Assembly (NCBI GenBank): GCA_963678705.1
Contig: OY783221.1
Coordinates: forward strand, 9,920,001-9,984,000
Direction of reading: 5' to 3'
Length of the DNA: 64,000 bases
Source of the DNA: Panorpa germanica
Lineage: Eukaryota; Arthropoda; Insecta; Mecoptera; Panorpidae
A program made the position numbers and the translations under genes. This document shows positions 1 through 12,545 of this stretch, one piece after another; position 1 is the first letter of the stretch, and every line of letters starts with the position of its first letter. The notes beneath the pieces were generated by a model, which was not told the origin of the DNA, searched no databases, and saw only the letters and a program-made list of their open reading frames with translations.

Positions 1-1428
1 TCGTACTTTCAACAGTGATATGCAGATTTTAGTACTGGTACCCCTTTAGCAGACAATTTTTCCTACCATTGAGATGCAAAATATTAGCAGAATTAAGGAA
101 AAAGGAATAGAATAGAAGACGAACATTCCTCCAAAAGTTAGCCACGGAAGCTAGTCTATCTGCACGACTGTGTTGTTATTCCTAGAAATTATACCTATTG
201 GCGGTAATGTTTGCCTCTATTAGTTAGAAACGATAAATAGTATAGGGCCTTGCAATAAAAGCGATCATTTTATGGATATTTCAATAAGAACAGTCATAAA
301 TCATAAGAAAAATGCAATATTTCGGTGACGTTTGCAAGATATTGTATTTCATTATTACCTCAGAGTTTGTTCTTTGGATTAAAATAAAATATCACCAGGT
401 TTCACGAAAATATTGCGTTTGTCTATTGATTTAAAATGACCACTCTTGTTCAAAAACCCTATAGTCGTATCATGTTATATACGATAACCGATAGAAAATC
501 ATCGAGTCCAGGATGTGAACACGATCTCTGGCCAGTCTTAGTCTTATTTAATAATATTTATACTGCAAAAAAACGTGCAGTGCAAACGTGCCGTGTAAAC
601 CTCAGATACGAGTGTTCTTTATTGAGCTACGTCGGTTGATAACATTTTGCTGGCTATGATCAGATATGACTATATGTTTCCCAAATATACTAGATAAGAA
701 GTTGTATAATTAAATCTATTTGATGCACGTACACCTCTAACCACGTACTTTTATTATTGCTGATATGTCGATGCGTACCTTTATACGTCTAGTAAACTGA
801 TTGCGTCATATTTTATATCCGGATCATACTAGTAATTAGATTAGAGAGGGTCGCAATCGCATCACAACCCCCGCCTGTCCCTCAGTCACCCCCTCCCCAA
901 CGCTCTTATAGATTAAATAACCTCAGAGACAAATTACAGATTAAATTTAATAACATTGAATGATATTTTGATTTGATTTTAGAATTTATGGCACAAGCAT
1001 TACATTATGTGACGTCACACCTTTCATTTTTGGTTGAAATCTCGTTTAAATCCTTTTTGATCCCGTGCGAGAGTATTATTTTAATCCATTAATTTTGTGT
1101 GAATTTATTTTTTTATTTGTTTAACAGTAAACACTGTTTTGTTTTTGTCCAGTGAGTGAGAGATTGAAGGGATTACCTTACCCTGTCATGTTTTAATCCA
1201 TTATTTCATTTTACGCTCATCTGATTTCCGTTATTTTAATTATCTTCTTATATCATTAGTATTATATTTATGGATTAAGCAATATAATCCCTATTAAGCA
1301 TTATAATAATGTAAATGTAGTTATCACATTTTTCTAAATTCATTTAAACTAGGCCCACACTAAAAGCAAGACTGGCTTCAAAAGATATAAACGAGATCTG
1401 ATTTTTAAATAAAATTAATTTACCTATT
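1..1428. other. no gene seen; AT-rich spacer
   Basis: No supported gene. The longest frame, 67 codons at 436-639, has no recognisable motif and no splice context. A short C-rich patch lies near 860-905, and a palindromic TGACGTCA lies near 1010. Nothing ties either to a promoter. Confidence 0.6.
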
Positions 1429-1555
1429 TCTGATGCAGAGTTTTATCACCGAAGATCTCATACTGTGTAACCGGTTTTATGGTGTCATAACCTCATGTAT
1501 GTGAACTCCAACACTGCCTATTAAATTAATGAATACGCATATACATAAGCAATTT
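1429..1555 (-). mobile_element. SINE fragment (body region)
   Basis: This stretch aligns by eye with the body of the complete SINE at 48734-49002, in the same orientation. Shared blocks include TTTATCACCGA, TTTATGGTGTC, CCTCATGTATGTG and CACTGCCTA. The tRNA-like head and the GGCCGACGTTAAAT tail are absent, so it is a decayed internal fragment. Confidence 0.65.
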
Positions 1556-1654
1556 AATTGAATAACAACCAATGAGACATTGGAGTGAGGCCTTAAGATT
1601 CTTAACACACAATTTACTGAGGTCTGGGCGGGCATTTTTTAATCCCAACACTAA

Positions 1655-1779
1655 ACGTAATCAGTTAGTAAAAATTAAATTAAAAATAGTACTGGGAATG
1701 ATTACACATAATACCATATGCTAAATAATTTAAATTAAATATAAAACAAAATTAAAAGAGTGAATGGGAATGATGGTTA
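1655..1779 (+). mobile_element. M2 repeat, 3' end only
   Basis: It contains the 3' part of the M2 element: GTACTGGGAATGATTAC, then ACCATATGCTAAA, then a terminal segment with GAGTGAATGGGAATGATG. It abuts the left end of a nearly complete M2 copy starting at about 1780. The two therefore sit end to end, either as a tandem or as an insertion at the terminus of an older copy. Confidence 0.7.
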
Positions 1780-2260
1780 AAGCCTCATTTCCACTTAATT
1801 TACTGTTTTTATTTAATATTGTAATCTAGATTTCAGGTTTTCGTTTAAGCATTCTTTTTCACATTTTTGTTTTAATTTATGTTTAGTTTATTTAGTTGGT
1901 GCGTATGCATCGTTAGTAATATAAATTTTAACAGTTCGACAAAATTGTATGTGAAATAATTAAAATTGCTTTATTTTACTAAAACTAACATAAATCATCT
2001 TTTAAAAGTAAATCCTACTGCATTTTGACAGATTGTCACATTTTTGAGGTTATAATATAATATAGGTTTTCTTAACTTAATATATTTAATTTAAAACATG
2101 GGACCTTGTAAGGTTCTAAAAAACTAAGAAAACTTAAAAAATAAATTAAATTACAAATGGTACTGTGAATGACTACGCGTATTACCATATGCTAAACAAA
2201 TTAAATTAAATACAAAATACAAAATTAGATTAAAACAGTGAGTGGGTATGATACTTAAGG
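1780..2260 (+). mobile_element. M2 non-autonomous DNA-transposon-like repeat, nearly complete
   Basis: This copy matches 34204-34725 along most of its length. Examples are AATCTAGATTTCAGGTTTT, AACAGTTCGACAAAATTGTA, TTTTGACAGATTGTCACA and GACTACGCGTATTACCATA. The left end reads AGCCTCATTTCCACTTAATTTACTG. The right end, reverse-complemented, gives an imperfect inverted counterpart (CCCACTCACTGTTTTAATCT). There is no coding capacity, which fits a MITE. A TTAA precedes the left end and another lies at the right end, so a TTAA target is possible but not proven. Confidence 0.75.
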
Positions 2261-3246
2261 ATTAAGGATTTATAATTATAATAAAATAATATATAATATA
2301 ATTATTTAAGTAATTAATAATTATTTCTAATAACCGTCTCACTTAAAACATACGGAATTTATTAATTTTACATGAAAACTTGGCAAACATATAACAACAT
2401 TTTTTTATACGAGTATTGTCCCAAAAACCCATGCAGTATATTAAACATTTACAACATACCTCTTCTCAAAAATAAAAGAAAATATTCACCATGCTACACA
2501 ACCACTTACATGAACTTCTAAAATATAACTAAACGCAACTAAAAATTAAAATATATTTTCTACTTGTACTTTTAAATGCTTAGGTTTTACCAAAAAATAT
2601 ATCAACAACTTTAGAAAGAAGATCCAGCAAAAGATAAAAAATTCACGTGTCTTTTGTATTTAGCGATCTATTCAAATTGGTTTTTGTTTACAAGTTCAAA
2701 AGGTCAACACATAAATATCCAAACAAAAGAGTTTCTTTTAAATTAATACTTGCAAATATATTTATATATATATATTTATATGCAAGCTAAATATATAAAA
2801 CAAGGCTTTTATTATTTTAAAAATCAAGTCAGAATATATTTTTCTATTTCGTGAAACTATAATTATTTAATTTTTTTATTTATTGAGAAACTTGTGAATG
2901 GATGTAGTCGCAGTACCATCGCAAAGAGGATCGTACAATTAACTAAGTCTGCAGAACATTAGCGTGAAGCTAACGCGACAGTGATGTTTTTAATCTGTGC
3001 AATTGTATTATTTCAAATATTAAAATCTTCTACATATTAATAACGGTCCGTGATTTCAAGTTAAATATAATCAAAGTTAGGGGTAAAAATCCGGAGTCTA
3101 ATGTGTCCGCTGGTGTTGCAAATTGTAAAGATAACTGGGCTTTTATTAGTGGACAAATGTCCTCTATTTTTTATATTTTATATGATCCTAATAAAGTTTT
3201 CATAATATTTCGAAAGAAACTTTGGTTATTTGATATCGGTCATAAG
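2261..3246. other. no gene seen; AT-rich spacer
   Basis: Very AT-rich with homopolymer and TATATTTA-type runs (about 2755-2800). No ORF, RNA gene or repeat family member was recognised. Confidence 0.6.
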
Positions 3247-3259
3247 AACATATAACAAC
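3247..3259. repeat. target-site duplication, left copy
   Basis: AACATATAACAAC is identical to 3960-3972 and brackets the LINE-A fragment. Confidence 0.8.
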
Positions 3260-3959
3260 ATTGGTCAGGTATTAAAGGGAGGCAGTGAAGGAAAGAGGTG
3301 GATGGCGGAAACAGAAAAAAGGAAAGAAAAAACAGGACAATAAATAAGCTCGTAGCTGGGTTGCATAAGGAACATGAAGAGAGAGGAAGTACTAAAAGAG
3401 GCAGTGAAGGGAAGTAGGAGAAAGAAAGAAGTAGCGAGGAAACAGTTAAACTTCAGTCCAGAAAAATAGAGGATTTGCAGAAAGGAGATAAGGACAAGAG
3501 TTGGATGACGGAGATATAGACAATAATAAAATAGTAAAGGAAGAGAGTCAAGAAGAAATAGTAAAGTAAGAGAGTCAAGAGGAAATAGTAAAGATAGAGT
3601 GTTTATGCCTGTAATAGACATAAGTGGAGAAGTGAAAACGAAGAGAGAAGGCAGGAAGGATAGTGAAAAGATAATAGAGGGTTTGTCGAGAGGAGACAAG
3701 GAAGGCAAGAGGTGATAGATGAAGATACAGGCAATAAGAAAGGAGAAGCAGGAAACGGTTTGAATAAAGGAGGAGTAGGGGACATGAAGAGAGAGGATCA
3801 AGAAAAGAAGAAACAGAAAGTACTATTCGAAGTAGTAATAGTCTAGAATAGTTTAAGTTTAGTTTTAACTTTGAATTTATATGAAATGCATTAAGAAATA
3901 TAATAATGTAGATTGTAAAGCCGAAAGGCACACAATTAATATAATAAATAAATAAAAAT
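3260..3959 (+). mobile_element. LINE-A 3' fragment, purine-rich, flanked by 13-bp target-site duplication
   Basis: This is a 5'-truncated non-LTR retrotransposon end. The plus strand encodes pieces of the LINE-A C-terminus (GGSEGKRWMAE followed by a basic Glu/Lys/Arg tail). The same motif occurs in the copies at 27.8, 40.0 and 53.9 kb. It ends in an untranslated tail with GTAAAGCCGAAAGGCAC and then AATAAATAAATAAAAATA. The flanks AACATATAACAAC at 3247-3259 and 3960-3972 are identical, as expected after target-primed insertion. The coding part is broken by stops and contains internal repeats, including a unit of about 27 bases repeated at 3537-3595. The minus-strand frames here (178 and 129 codons) are antisense to a purine-rich strand and are not genes. 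Confidence 0.8.
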
Positions 3960-3972
3960 AACATATAACAAC
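3960..3972. repeat. target-site duplication, right copy
   Basis: AACATATAACAAC is identical to 3247-3259 and directly follows the A-rich LINE tail. Confidence 0.8.
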
Positions 3973-6916
3973 GTGGACACTGTGGTAAGACTGTCTTAAA
4001 ACAATATTGTCCTGGGAAACCACAAATAAAACCAACCGAAACTTGTTTTACGACTTTTCATTTCGTAATGGAAAGTATGTGAGTGCGCAGACTTGAAAAA
4101 AACTATCTTAAGACAATTCTATCTTTTTTTAGAATAGATAGAGACAACACCATATGAACACATTGAACAAACAGAGACAACATTTCTTTTCTGCTGTGGT
4201 TTAATAATATAAAAAAATAATATTCCCTTCTCTAACAGTTGCTCAGATTTGCTCTCAAACCAGGCATATATTAGTTTTTCGCCTACTCAACAAAAACGGT
4301 TGCTTAACGAACAAATTTCGTTGTGTTTCTCTAAAAAGACAAAACTAGCTTAAGTTTGTTGTGTCTCTCGTCTTTTCGAAATGCTAGAGAAGAACGTTTG
4401 TCACAATATTTTAAAAATCTAATGAAGGTAAACACTCTTTAAAAAATTGGAGGTGAAACATAAAACGGTTGAGAATGTGGCAGAATGAATAACGTATCTT
4501 TCTAGACCTCGAGGAAGAATGTTGAACAAAAGAAAATACCACTCGTAAAAATATTATACTGTAATATATAGCTTAGATACCTCAAGTGTTTCATAGATAG
4601 ATAGAGAATGCGTTGTTCTAAAAGAGGTAAGAATGAAAACGGTAACGAAGTTTCAATTCACGCGGTATATTTTCCTTTTAAATTGTTATTTTTATAGATA
4701 CCTAATATATAGATATACCTATATCTTATTATGTCATAGGTCTAATAGCTTAACAAATTAAATTGGGTGATATCTTACAAAAATATTTAAAAATATAAAA
4801 TAATTTGTTCAATTGTCTGGCTGATATTTTCATGCGATGAACAAAATCTCTGGACGCTTAACATGAAGACTTTATTTAAAAATATAACTAAATTTTAATG
4901 ATTATGACAAGTAATTTGAAATGGAGCCCTTTCTCTTTTTGTGTGTACCATAGAGTCGTTGTCATTGGGCATTGTAATGTAACAGTGGCGGTTAGGCTAA
5001 TGTACACGAAATTAGCCATTGTGGGGTTGTCGACAGTAGCGACAAACTCTAGTTATAGTCTGCATTGTTGAGTGCAGGGGTTGCAAGGGTATGGAGAAAA
5101 GAGAGGGAATTCTAATCACCAAGTACAACACATTTGCACAGGAATGTCATTTTATACGCCCTTCTATTTAAACCAACAGAAAAAAACCCTTTTTGTTACT
5201 AATTTATATAAAAAATTAACAGAAGGGGTGACAACGAAATTATAACTCGAGATGAAGAAGACAGAGTGAAGTTAGAGAAGAGCCCCGCTGTTTTAGTGGT
5301 CTTAATCTTAAAGTTAAATAAATTACACGAAGAAGGAAAAAGTCTAAGTTAAATTAAGGTAATTTAAAATGTGAGAAATCATTTTGTTGTAAGAAATCAT
5401 AATTCTTTTATATTTATACAAATTCTAGCGTTTTCTCTTATTGGCGCACTGTTTTAGGACCACTTGAAGACTGTTAGTGTTTTTCTGTTTTCAAATAGCG
5501 TTATCTTTATCTTTCCACATCAAAGATGTCGAAAATATTTGATCAATTTTGTAGAATAATATAAATATTTGTTGCTCATACTCTTGAATATGTCGGAACA
5601 TTTAAATAAAAAATAAAAAGAAAAGGATTACTAATTTGTTAATTAATGTAATTCGATTTTCCAAACATAAAACGTTAATACATAGTCTTAGTGGATAATA
5701 AAATACCCTCTTTTCTCTACAAATAGATCTCATCCTCATTCTATCTATCCGCAGAGTGAGAGAGCGGGGGAAGCAAGAAGGATCCCAGTAGCAGTAGCAT
5801 CCCTCTGACTGTGACAACCCAGATATTTTTATATAAAACAGGATATGAAGTAATCTCAGCTTCAAAGTGTCGGCTTTTTTAATTAGAAATCTTAAAGAAA
5901 CACGGCTTAAAAGTCAACCTATATAATACATTATGTAACAAATCTCACAGAAACTTTTCACTAAAAGAAAGTAAAAAAAAAAACTCTTAACTTTTCATGG
6001 TGAATTTTTAAGATGACTTCTTGGGAATAGAATTAAAAAGTTTACTTAAAGAAAATTTATTTTTTATTTGGAATAGGATAACGTACACAATATTTCGTTA
6101 ATTGAAAATATTTAGTTGTAGATAATTAAAAAAAACTGTTTTATGGGAGGTTCTAGAACTTAACTTGGCGTTAAACGTGATATCAGCTTCTGCTACTGGA
6201 CGTGGCGATGTGCGTTTTATATCTGCTAGCCTATTTGTAGATTCGTGCGGATTTATTCGCACTGCAACAGACTACTTTAATGTTTACCAATTAACCACTG
6301 TATTGTGGGTAATAAAATGGCTTATTATATAATTGCATCGCTTTCCAATCCCAACGATCCGCTCCCAATGAAATAATAAACACAATAGCTCACATTATAT
6401 ACAAATATGCGTGTATCCCATCATAGTACGGATCTATGCGACGGTGAGTATATCGTAGTGTGACACTTTGATCTGCAGACCCATTAACAATAATATCCTT
6501 AGTCGAATATGATCAAATTCTAAATAAAAATAATTTTGAAAAATGTTTATGAATACAAACGTATGACATTAAACATTAAAATATAAAATTTCTCTCATCA
6601 GAAAGTTTACTAATGGAGTTCAATACTACAAAAAAAATCGAGAGTCGCAGGTTCGTTTCTTTCGGCTCGCAAATAATCTTGATATTTCAGGAGCCAATTG
6701 TAAAACCGATAACATCGGTGAATGTCAAGAATATAAGAAAAGTAACTAAAAAAATACCGGAAAGGGATGAGAAATTAGAAGAACTGAGTAAAAATAGGGG
6801 TCCGCAAAAAAAAGAGAAATAAACTTTCTAAAAGTAAAATTATTTCAGCCTAAAGACAAAGTGTCCTGCATAATTTATTGAATAAGTCATCCTAGATAGG
6901 TATAATAAAGAAAGAA
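3973..6916. other. no gene seen; AT-rich spacer
   Basis: No recognisable gene. Frames at 5602-5865 (minus) and 6613-6822 (plus) have no known motif, no convincing splice sites and ordinary AT-rich composition. I treat them as chance. Confidence 0.55.
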
Positions 6917-6951
6917 ACACACACACACAGAGAGAGTGAGAGGGGGGGGGG
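6917..6951 (+). repeat. compound microsatellite (AC)n(AG)n(G)n
   Basis: A run of AC, then AG with one interruption, then about ten consecutive G. This is a simple-sequence tract with no gene context. Confidence 0.9.
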
Positions 6952-8326
6952 AACGCAGGACACATATACATAGATCAACAGGATGAGGGATGCACAAGAA
7001 AAGGACTAAATAAAATTAAGATAAAGTCGGTGTTAGTTATATTAACTCCGAGATAGGGGTTGTTTTAAAATAAGAAATAGTATGAAATTAATCTCGTCAA
7101 AAGTCTTGGGATTAATGTCAAACTAGCGTCCTGCAGGAGTTGATAAGATCTACGAGGACTTAAGGAACTTCATTTAGAAACGCCATAAATTATTAAAAAA
7201 AAAAAAAATAACTTGAGAAATGACGTAGTATTTATTTTAAAGCTTCGAGTGTACAATCATTTTAATATTTATTCATAAGTAGGGGTTCAAAATATTCTGT
7301 TATAATAAAATACAATATTAATCAATTATTCCCAATGCATATATCTAGTTTGCAGTGAACTCACGCTCATATGCATTGATATTCCGTAGCTGGCTCACTG
7401 CTACGCGGAACTCGTACAACGTATAACGTGTTAGCTCTACGTCTAGTATACGTATCCCCACCATCAGACACATCATACCCCCCACTTCAACTTGTTTCCC
7501 CTTCCACTAACTCTACGGAAAACGTTAACTGATAATTTCAGTTCTTTATATGAAATCATGTGCAGAATAACATTATTTTTATAAAAAATGTTGTTTGCTA
7601 TTCTGATGCTTCTCAGGTGTTTTCTTTTACTCCTTCAGCCTACTGCAAAGGTAATCATGTAAATAAGTAACGGGAGCACGCATACAAACTGCTTCTGTAC
7701 TTAGTGGTTCCGGAATATTAAAAAATAAACACGTACTGCGTTTTAGATGTTTGACAAAACACCGTTTGTTTTTGAATTTATTTTAGATACGAGAATTCTC
7801 TTATAACGCTTAGACAATTTTTCCGTTCTTTGTTTATCGATGCTGTACATAAATCCGCTAATCCTACATTTAAATTACGTTTAGTTTCGAAATATGTTTG
7901 AGGATTATAGACATTTCATATGGTAAAGTTTAGATTTGCTAAACTTGTGTAATCCCTAAGTATAATTAATTAGTAAATTTAATATAACATAATTTTAATA
8001 AAGCCATCGTGTGCCAACTTATGTGTGTTCCATATTAAAAGCTAACCTACTGAACCGTAATAATTTTATTACCTATAACTTTATTAATTCATGCAATTAT
8101 ACGCGATAATATAACACTTGTATGCAAATATTTCACATATGGAGGAAACACTACATATACGTACTAGTGTTGTATATAGAACTATATATAAATATGTATG
8201 TGTGTGTGCATGAGATACTTTATATTTGTATGCTGTGCTAAAATCAGCAGCTGAGCTAATTAAATAATTTAATTAAAAACTTATTTTCAAATATAAAACT
8301 GTTATAAATTTAATTAGTTTTTGAGT

Positions 8327-8331
<5 letters not shown>
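6952..8331. other. no gene seen
   Basis: AT-rich spacer. No repeat family or coding signal was recognised. An A(12) run lies near 7195. Confidence 0.55.

Positions 8332-8389
<58 letters not shown>
8332..8389. repeat. (TA)n microsatellite, 58 bp
   Basis: Uninterrupted alternating A and T over 58 bases. Confidence 0.95.
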
Positions 8390-8397
<8 letters not shown>

Positions 8398-8562
8398 TAC
8401 GTACAGTCTATTTATATATAAACTGTTTTTATGGAAGTTAAATATTAGATCAGATGTGATCTTTCGAAGCTTATGACCCCCGTATCCCCCCCCCCTCTTT
8501 AATTGCGTTTAACGTAATCAGTGAATAACCCTTAACATAATATTTAAAAACTATTTGATTAT

Positions 8563-8765
8563 ATTTTGATATATTTAAGTGCATCAACTTTCAATAGTTT
8601 TTAGCACTTTAAACAATAACATATTTATAAACATTTGTAGTACATAATTTACATTTATAAATACGAGTATGTTTATTTAAATTATTAGGAATAAATTAGA
8701 TTTATTGAAACGGTTTTTCAGACTTTCTATGTCTTTAAATAGCTGCTCATAATAATTAATATTTG
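8563..8765 (-). mobile_element. LINE-B 3' end
   Basis: On the minus strand this encodes the last residues of the LINE-B ORF (YEQLFKDIESLKN.FNKSN). They align with the C-termini at 11.9, 22.7 and 54.5 kb. The 3' UTR hallmark TAAATGTACACC-type AT-rich spacer and GAAAGTTGATGCACTTAAAT follow. It is heavily 5'-truncated, with no RNase H or reverse transcriptase present. Confidence 0.75.
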
Positions 8766-10228
8766 TATTATGTTTAATACATCTTTTTTTGTTTAACTAC
8801 AGATGTAAAAATAAAAAGATTCTGACGCTGTCTCATTTATATATACGTCTAAATTAGACGCATCATCTTTAGCAAATCATCCTAAAAAGGTACGTTCAAT
8901 TAGCTGCTACGGTCTCACTATACAAAGTGCATGGGGGAGGTACGATTACCTTTGCAAAAGTTTTATGCACCGACAACGAGACTAAGGCAAGCTACCTATA
9001 ACTTGCTAATTATTACTCAAACGGAGCAAGTGGATTAGGTGGATTAGGCTAAGATGGATTAGGCTAAAATTAAACGGCTTGCTTTAATCAGTTAAAATTT
9101 AACGAGTATAATATTATTTTTATTAAAAATGTAACTGTTTATCTTCTTTATTATTAGATTAGCTTACTTAGTCTTATATAACTATTGCTGCAAACACATT
9201 CTCAATTTCAATGTAAACTCTTACTTAAAAATACATCGCATTTTATTTGACAGTGTTAACGTATCAAAATGTCTAAATGAATACCTCTAAACTGAAAAAA
9301 GGAGATAGGCAAGAGCATGATTATTAAAAAAGTATTAAAAACTCATCTTGACACCCACTCTATAAAATTCATTCTCTTCCATCTTTCACAAAAACAAAAC
9401 ATTTACGGTTTTTTCAACAACAAACTTTTTGAATCACTTTTTTCCTTTTAGTACTTATGGAGTATAGTTCTGACAGTCCTTTTCCACTTTTCCCGTTTTC
9501 TCGTTTTCCCCTTCTTTAATCTCTTCGCGTGGCTACACTCCGGGATTTTGCGATGACACCGGAGTTTCCCGAAGCGTGAAATGACCCGGAGCCGTTCAAA
9601 GTTTGGACCACAAACTGGGGCTCATCACACAGTTCTCTGTGAATAGGGTGGGAGAGGATACGAGGGGGTGGATTTGTATTTCAGGGTGGTGGAGGTTCTA
9701 CAAGGGTGTATACTGAACAGACATTAAACTGAGCTTTTAAGATTGTAAATTGTGATAATAACGAACGGAAAATGAAACTTTATTTGTATTTAGTATGAAG
9801 TTTTCAATAAAACTTGACAATTTGTAATACACTTGAGAGAATAGGGTGGAAGGTGGAAGGGTGCTAGATACAACCCTAAGGAGTGATATCAAAGTATTTA
9901 GCAGTACTTGACAAAATACATAAAAACGTTATTTATCATAACACCGCTTTTAAAGATACCGATAGACTATCGTTCTGAGATTTATGGGATTTTGTCGCAG
10001 CCCGTCGTTTTTAACAATAAAAAATTTAAACCGATGTGCTTTGTTAGGTTGGAGACTTTTCTAGAATATATTAACCTTATATTCACAAGACATTACAAAA
10101 TAATCTATAGAAAAATAAAATTTTGATAAACAACTGATGAAGGTCGAGCAGAACTTGCATCAAACTTCAACTTTGAAACTAAAAAAAATTATGACATAAA
10201 TTAAAATAGAAAGGACATAAACTTCAAT
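8766..10228. other. no gene seen; one GC-richer patch
   Basis: No supported gene. A patch at about 9530-9720 is richer in G and C than its surroundings and contains CTCCGGG/CCCGGAG in inverted order about 50 bases apart. No frame or family is recognisable. The 72-codon frame at 9908-10126 has no motif. Confidence 0.5.
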
Positions 10229-10345
10229 ATGGAATTAGTGGATGGCATAGTGACTTTTATGCTTAATTCCAGGCAACTGTGTCTTCGGGTTCGTTTCTCG
10301 GATCAGCACAATGTTTTCCTGGGTTTCGTTGTTGTTCTTTTATTT
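10229..10345 (+). mobile_element. SINE head (tRNA-like promoter region)
   Basis: A TGGATGGCATAGTGAC box A-like segment lies about 45 bases upstream of a GGGTTCGTTTCTC box B-like segment. The sequence just before box B, AACTGTGTCTTC, is nearly the same as in the complete SINE (TGCTGTGTCTTC), and CTGGGTTT follows in both. Similarity then fades. The 68-codon frame running through it is incidental. Confidence 0.65.
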
Positions 10346-10785
10346 AATATACATTCATTAGCCTGCTTTACAATGCAACACATGTCACTGACAAATAACA
10401 GTACAACATTTACTGATATCTTGCAAAATATATGAAGCCATCTGAGATTAAACACATCAAACGTTACTTACAGAGTGGTATGACAGATGAACCTATCAAG
10501 ATTCAGACAAAGTGATTTTTCAGTGCTATTCAAGTACACATAAATGCTAAATGATCAATGAGGCCTGATCTTATTTAGCAAATATTAAATATGCCTTGAT
10601 CTAGTAGTCGTTTCGTCAATGTTTTCCAATTTTCCAATTCGTTGACAAAAGAATTCAAAGCATTTTCTCTTCTCTTTGCCAAGAGCATTAATGTTTGATG
10701 CTGACTGCTGTGTGTTCTGGATCGATCCTTAAGCCAGAATTATAATTTCTGACTTTGGTTGTTATCAAGTGAAATTAATAATGCA
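10346..10785. other. unassigned sequence between SINE head and SINE tail
   Basis: About 440 bases of AT-rich sequence separate a SINE head from a SINE tail in the same orientation. It may be a later insertion into one SINE copy, or the flanks may belong to two separate fragments. No inverted ends or duplication were evident. Confidence 0.4.
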
Positions 10786-10915
10786 GATACATAATCATAA
10801 ACTTATCAGGTAGAGGTATAGTTCACTTATATGAAGTCATAAAAATTGCAGATGATTAGACTCTATATTGAAAATAGGCCAACGTTACACAAATTAAGTA
10901 AAAAAAATCGCTGGT
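10786..10915 (+). mobile_element. SINE 3' part
   Basis: The segment CATAATCATAAACTTATCAG and the end AAATAGGCCAACGTTA match the complete SINE read on its coding strand (TAATCGTACACTTATTAGG; AAATAGGCCGACGTTAAAT). The copy is diverged and lacks the promoter head. Confidence 0.65.
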
Positions 10916-11727
10916 CTCAAAAACAATTATGCTCATGGTTATGATACAGTTTTTAACATGTTTGCAGCTAAATGATTTTAATTTAAGTTACCTTTTTTAT
11001 TTGAACTAGATTTTCTGTTTGTTTACCATTTGGTGAATAATTTGAGATAACTCAAATAATGAATTACTCATTACTGCACCTCTAAAAAGTTGTTCGGCAC
11101 TTTTGAAACAGAGATTCAGAGTCTGACTATAGCTTTTCCTTAAAGTTTTGTTAATCAAGTAAATTTTACTATATTTGTACAATTAATTAAACTTGATTCG
11201 TGATAATGCGCTTTCACGATTAATCTCGTACGATAATCGCACTGTGTTATGAATTACTCGTCTATCATTGTTGAGCAGTGAATATACACACAATGAGAAT
11301 GTCCTGTAATGGTAAGAGGACAACTAGTCCTGAGTCCCGAGTCCTGAGTCCTGTCTCTATAACATGGTACAGTGAAAAGGGGTGACGAAGTACCTAATCC
11401 TCTTTCATCCTCCATAATCCCGCACCAATCACCGGCCCATTATCTCAAGCTCAGGGCACATCTTCACATCAACGCCTTCCCCACAGGAGCAGTAGTCGTT
11501 TTCTGTCTGGTACAGGATGCTGTACCGTGTACCGTACACCGTGCCTGACGTGGGAGCTCAATTCTCCTCTGCGGCTAGCGCTGTCTGACTTAGATATAAT
11601 ACAAAAACTTGCAAATGGTCAGATAAAAAAGTGTTTTAAATTTATTTTTAAAATGCATTTTAGTTTTATGGAGATTTAAACATAGCTCGAATAATATGCA
11701 TAACGGGATTTGGTTTTTAATATTTCT
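10916..11727. other. no gene seen; short degenerate repeats
   Basis: No gene. A short tandem of the type CCTGAGTC lies at about 11325-11358. A TGTACCGTGTACCGTACACC cluster lies at about 11521-11540. Both are small simple-sequence patches. Confidence 0.5.
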
Positions 11728-11945
11728 TTGGGTGCATCAAGATTCGATAGTTATGAACACTTAAAACAATATTTACATTTATAAACATTTGTAATACATA
11801 ATTAATTTATAAATACGAGTATGGGTGTTTAATATATAAAGATTAAATTAGATTCATTGATAAAGTCAATAAGGTTTTTAAGACTTTCTCTGCTTTCAAA
11901 TACCTGCTTATAGTCTTCAGGCATATTACATTTTCGTAATTTTGA
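11728..11945 (-). mobile_element. LINE-B 3' end
   Basis: The minus strand encodes NMPEDYKQVFESRESLKN and continues LIDFINESN, the C-terminus of the LINE-B ORF. It is followed by an AT-rich 3' UTR and a degraded TTGATGCACC end. The match to the copy at 12.6 kb and the coding copy at 22.6 kb is clear. It is 5'-truncated. Confidence 0.8.
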
Positions 11946-12545
11946 AATTTCATAAATACAGGCTGTACGACGGAGCCTTAATTGATAATGCTTTATTTTC
12001 AAATTACATTATATTAAATTATAGCATTTTATATTATAATTAAAAACCTTTTAAACACATTAAATGTCAATTAATTTTAATAGCCAAACAATTCAACTCA
12101 TCTCACTTCATCTCTGTTCGAGTCATCCTGTTTCAACTTCCTGTTAAATAATATCGTACTACTACTAGCAATGCCCTCATTTGGTCTGCTCTTGCACCAC
12201 CCTGTACCCTGTACCCTGTTCCAAGAATTGAATGAAAATAGATTTGACATTTTAAAAGCTTTTCGGGAAATTTGAAATTTATCTTTACTCTCATATTTTA
12301 CTCGTGCCTTCATGAAGACATTTATTTTTATATATCATATGTCATGACGTCACGTGTGAGGTCGAAAGTTTATTATTATTTTTGTAACAAATGTATAAAT
12401 AAATATCTATATAGAATATTTAATGTGTGTGGATGTAGAACAATTTCCTTTCGTATGGTTTTCTTTTTTTGTTTTTGACGACGCAGTGCATTTATATTGG
12501 TAAGATTGTTGTGCCGTCAGATTCGATCACCGGGCAGAGTTAAAT
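11946..12545. other. no gene seen
   Basis: No gene. A three-unit CCCTGTA tandem sits near 12200. The frames at 12098-12313 (minus) and 12272-12478 (plus) overlap on opposite strands and show no motif. Confidence 0.5.

Noticed and set aside
1005..1022. TGACGTCA palindrome as a cAMP-response-like regulatory site
   Set aside because: There is no promoter or gene nearby; an 8-base word is expected by chance at this scale.
3265..3964. Minus-strand frames of 178, 129 and 60 codons rich in Ser/Leu/Phe
   Set aside because: They are antisense to the purine-rich LINE-A strand. Pyrimidine-rich strands rarely contain stop codons, so length is not evidence of coding.
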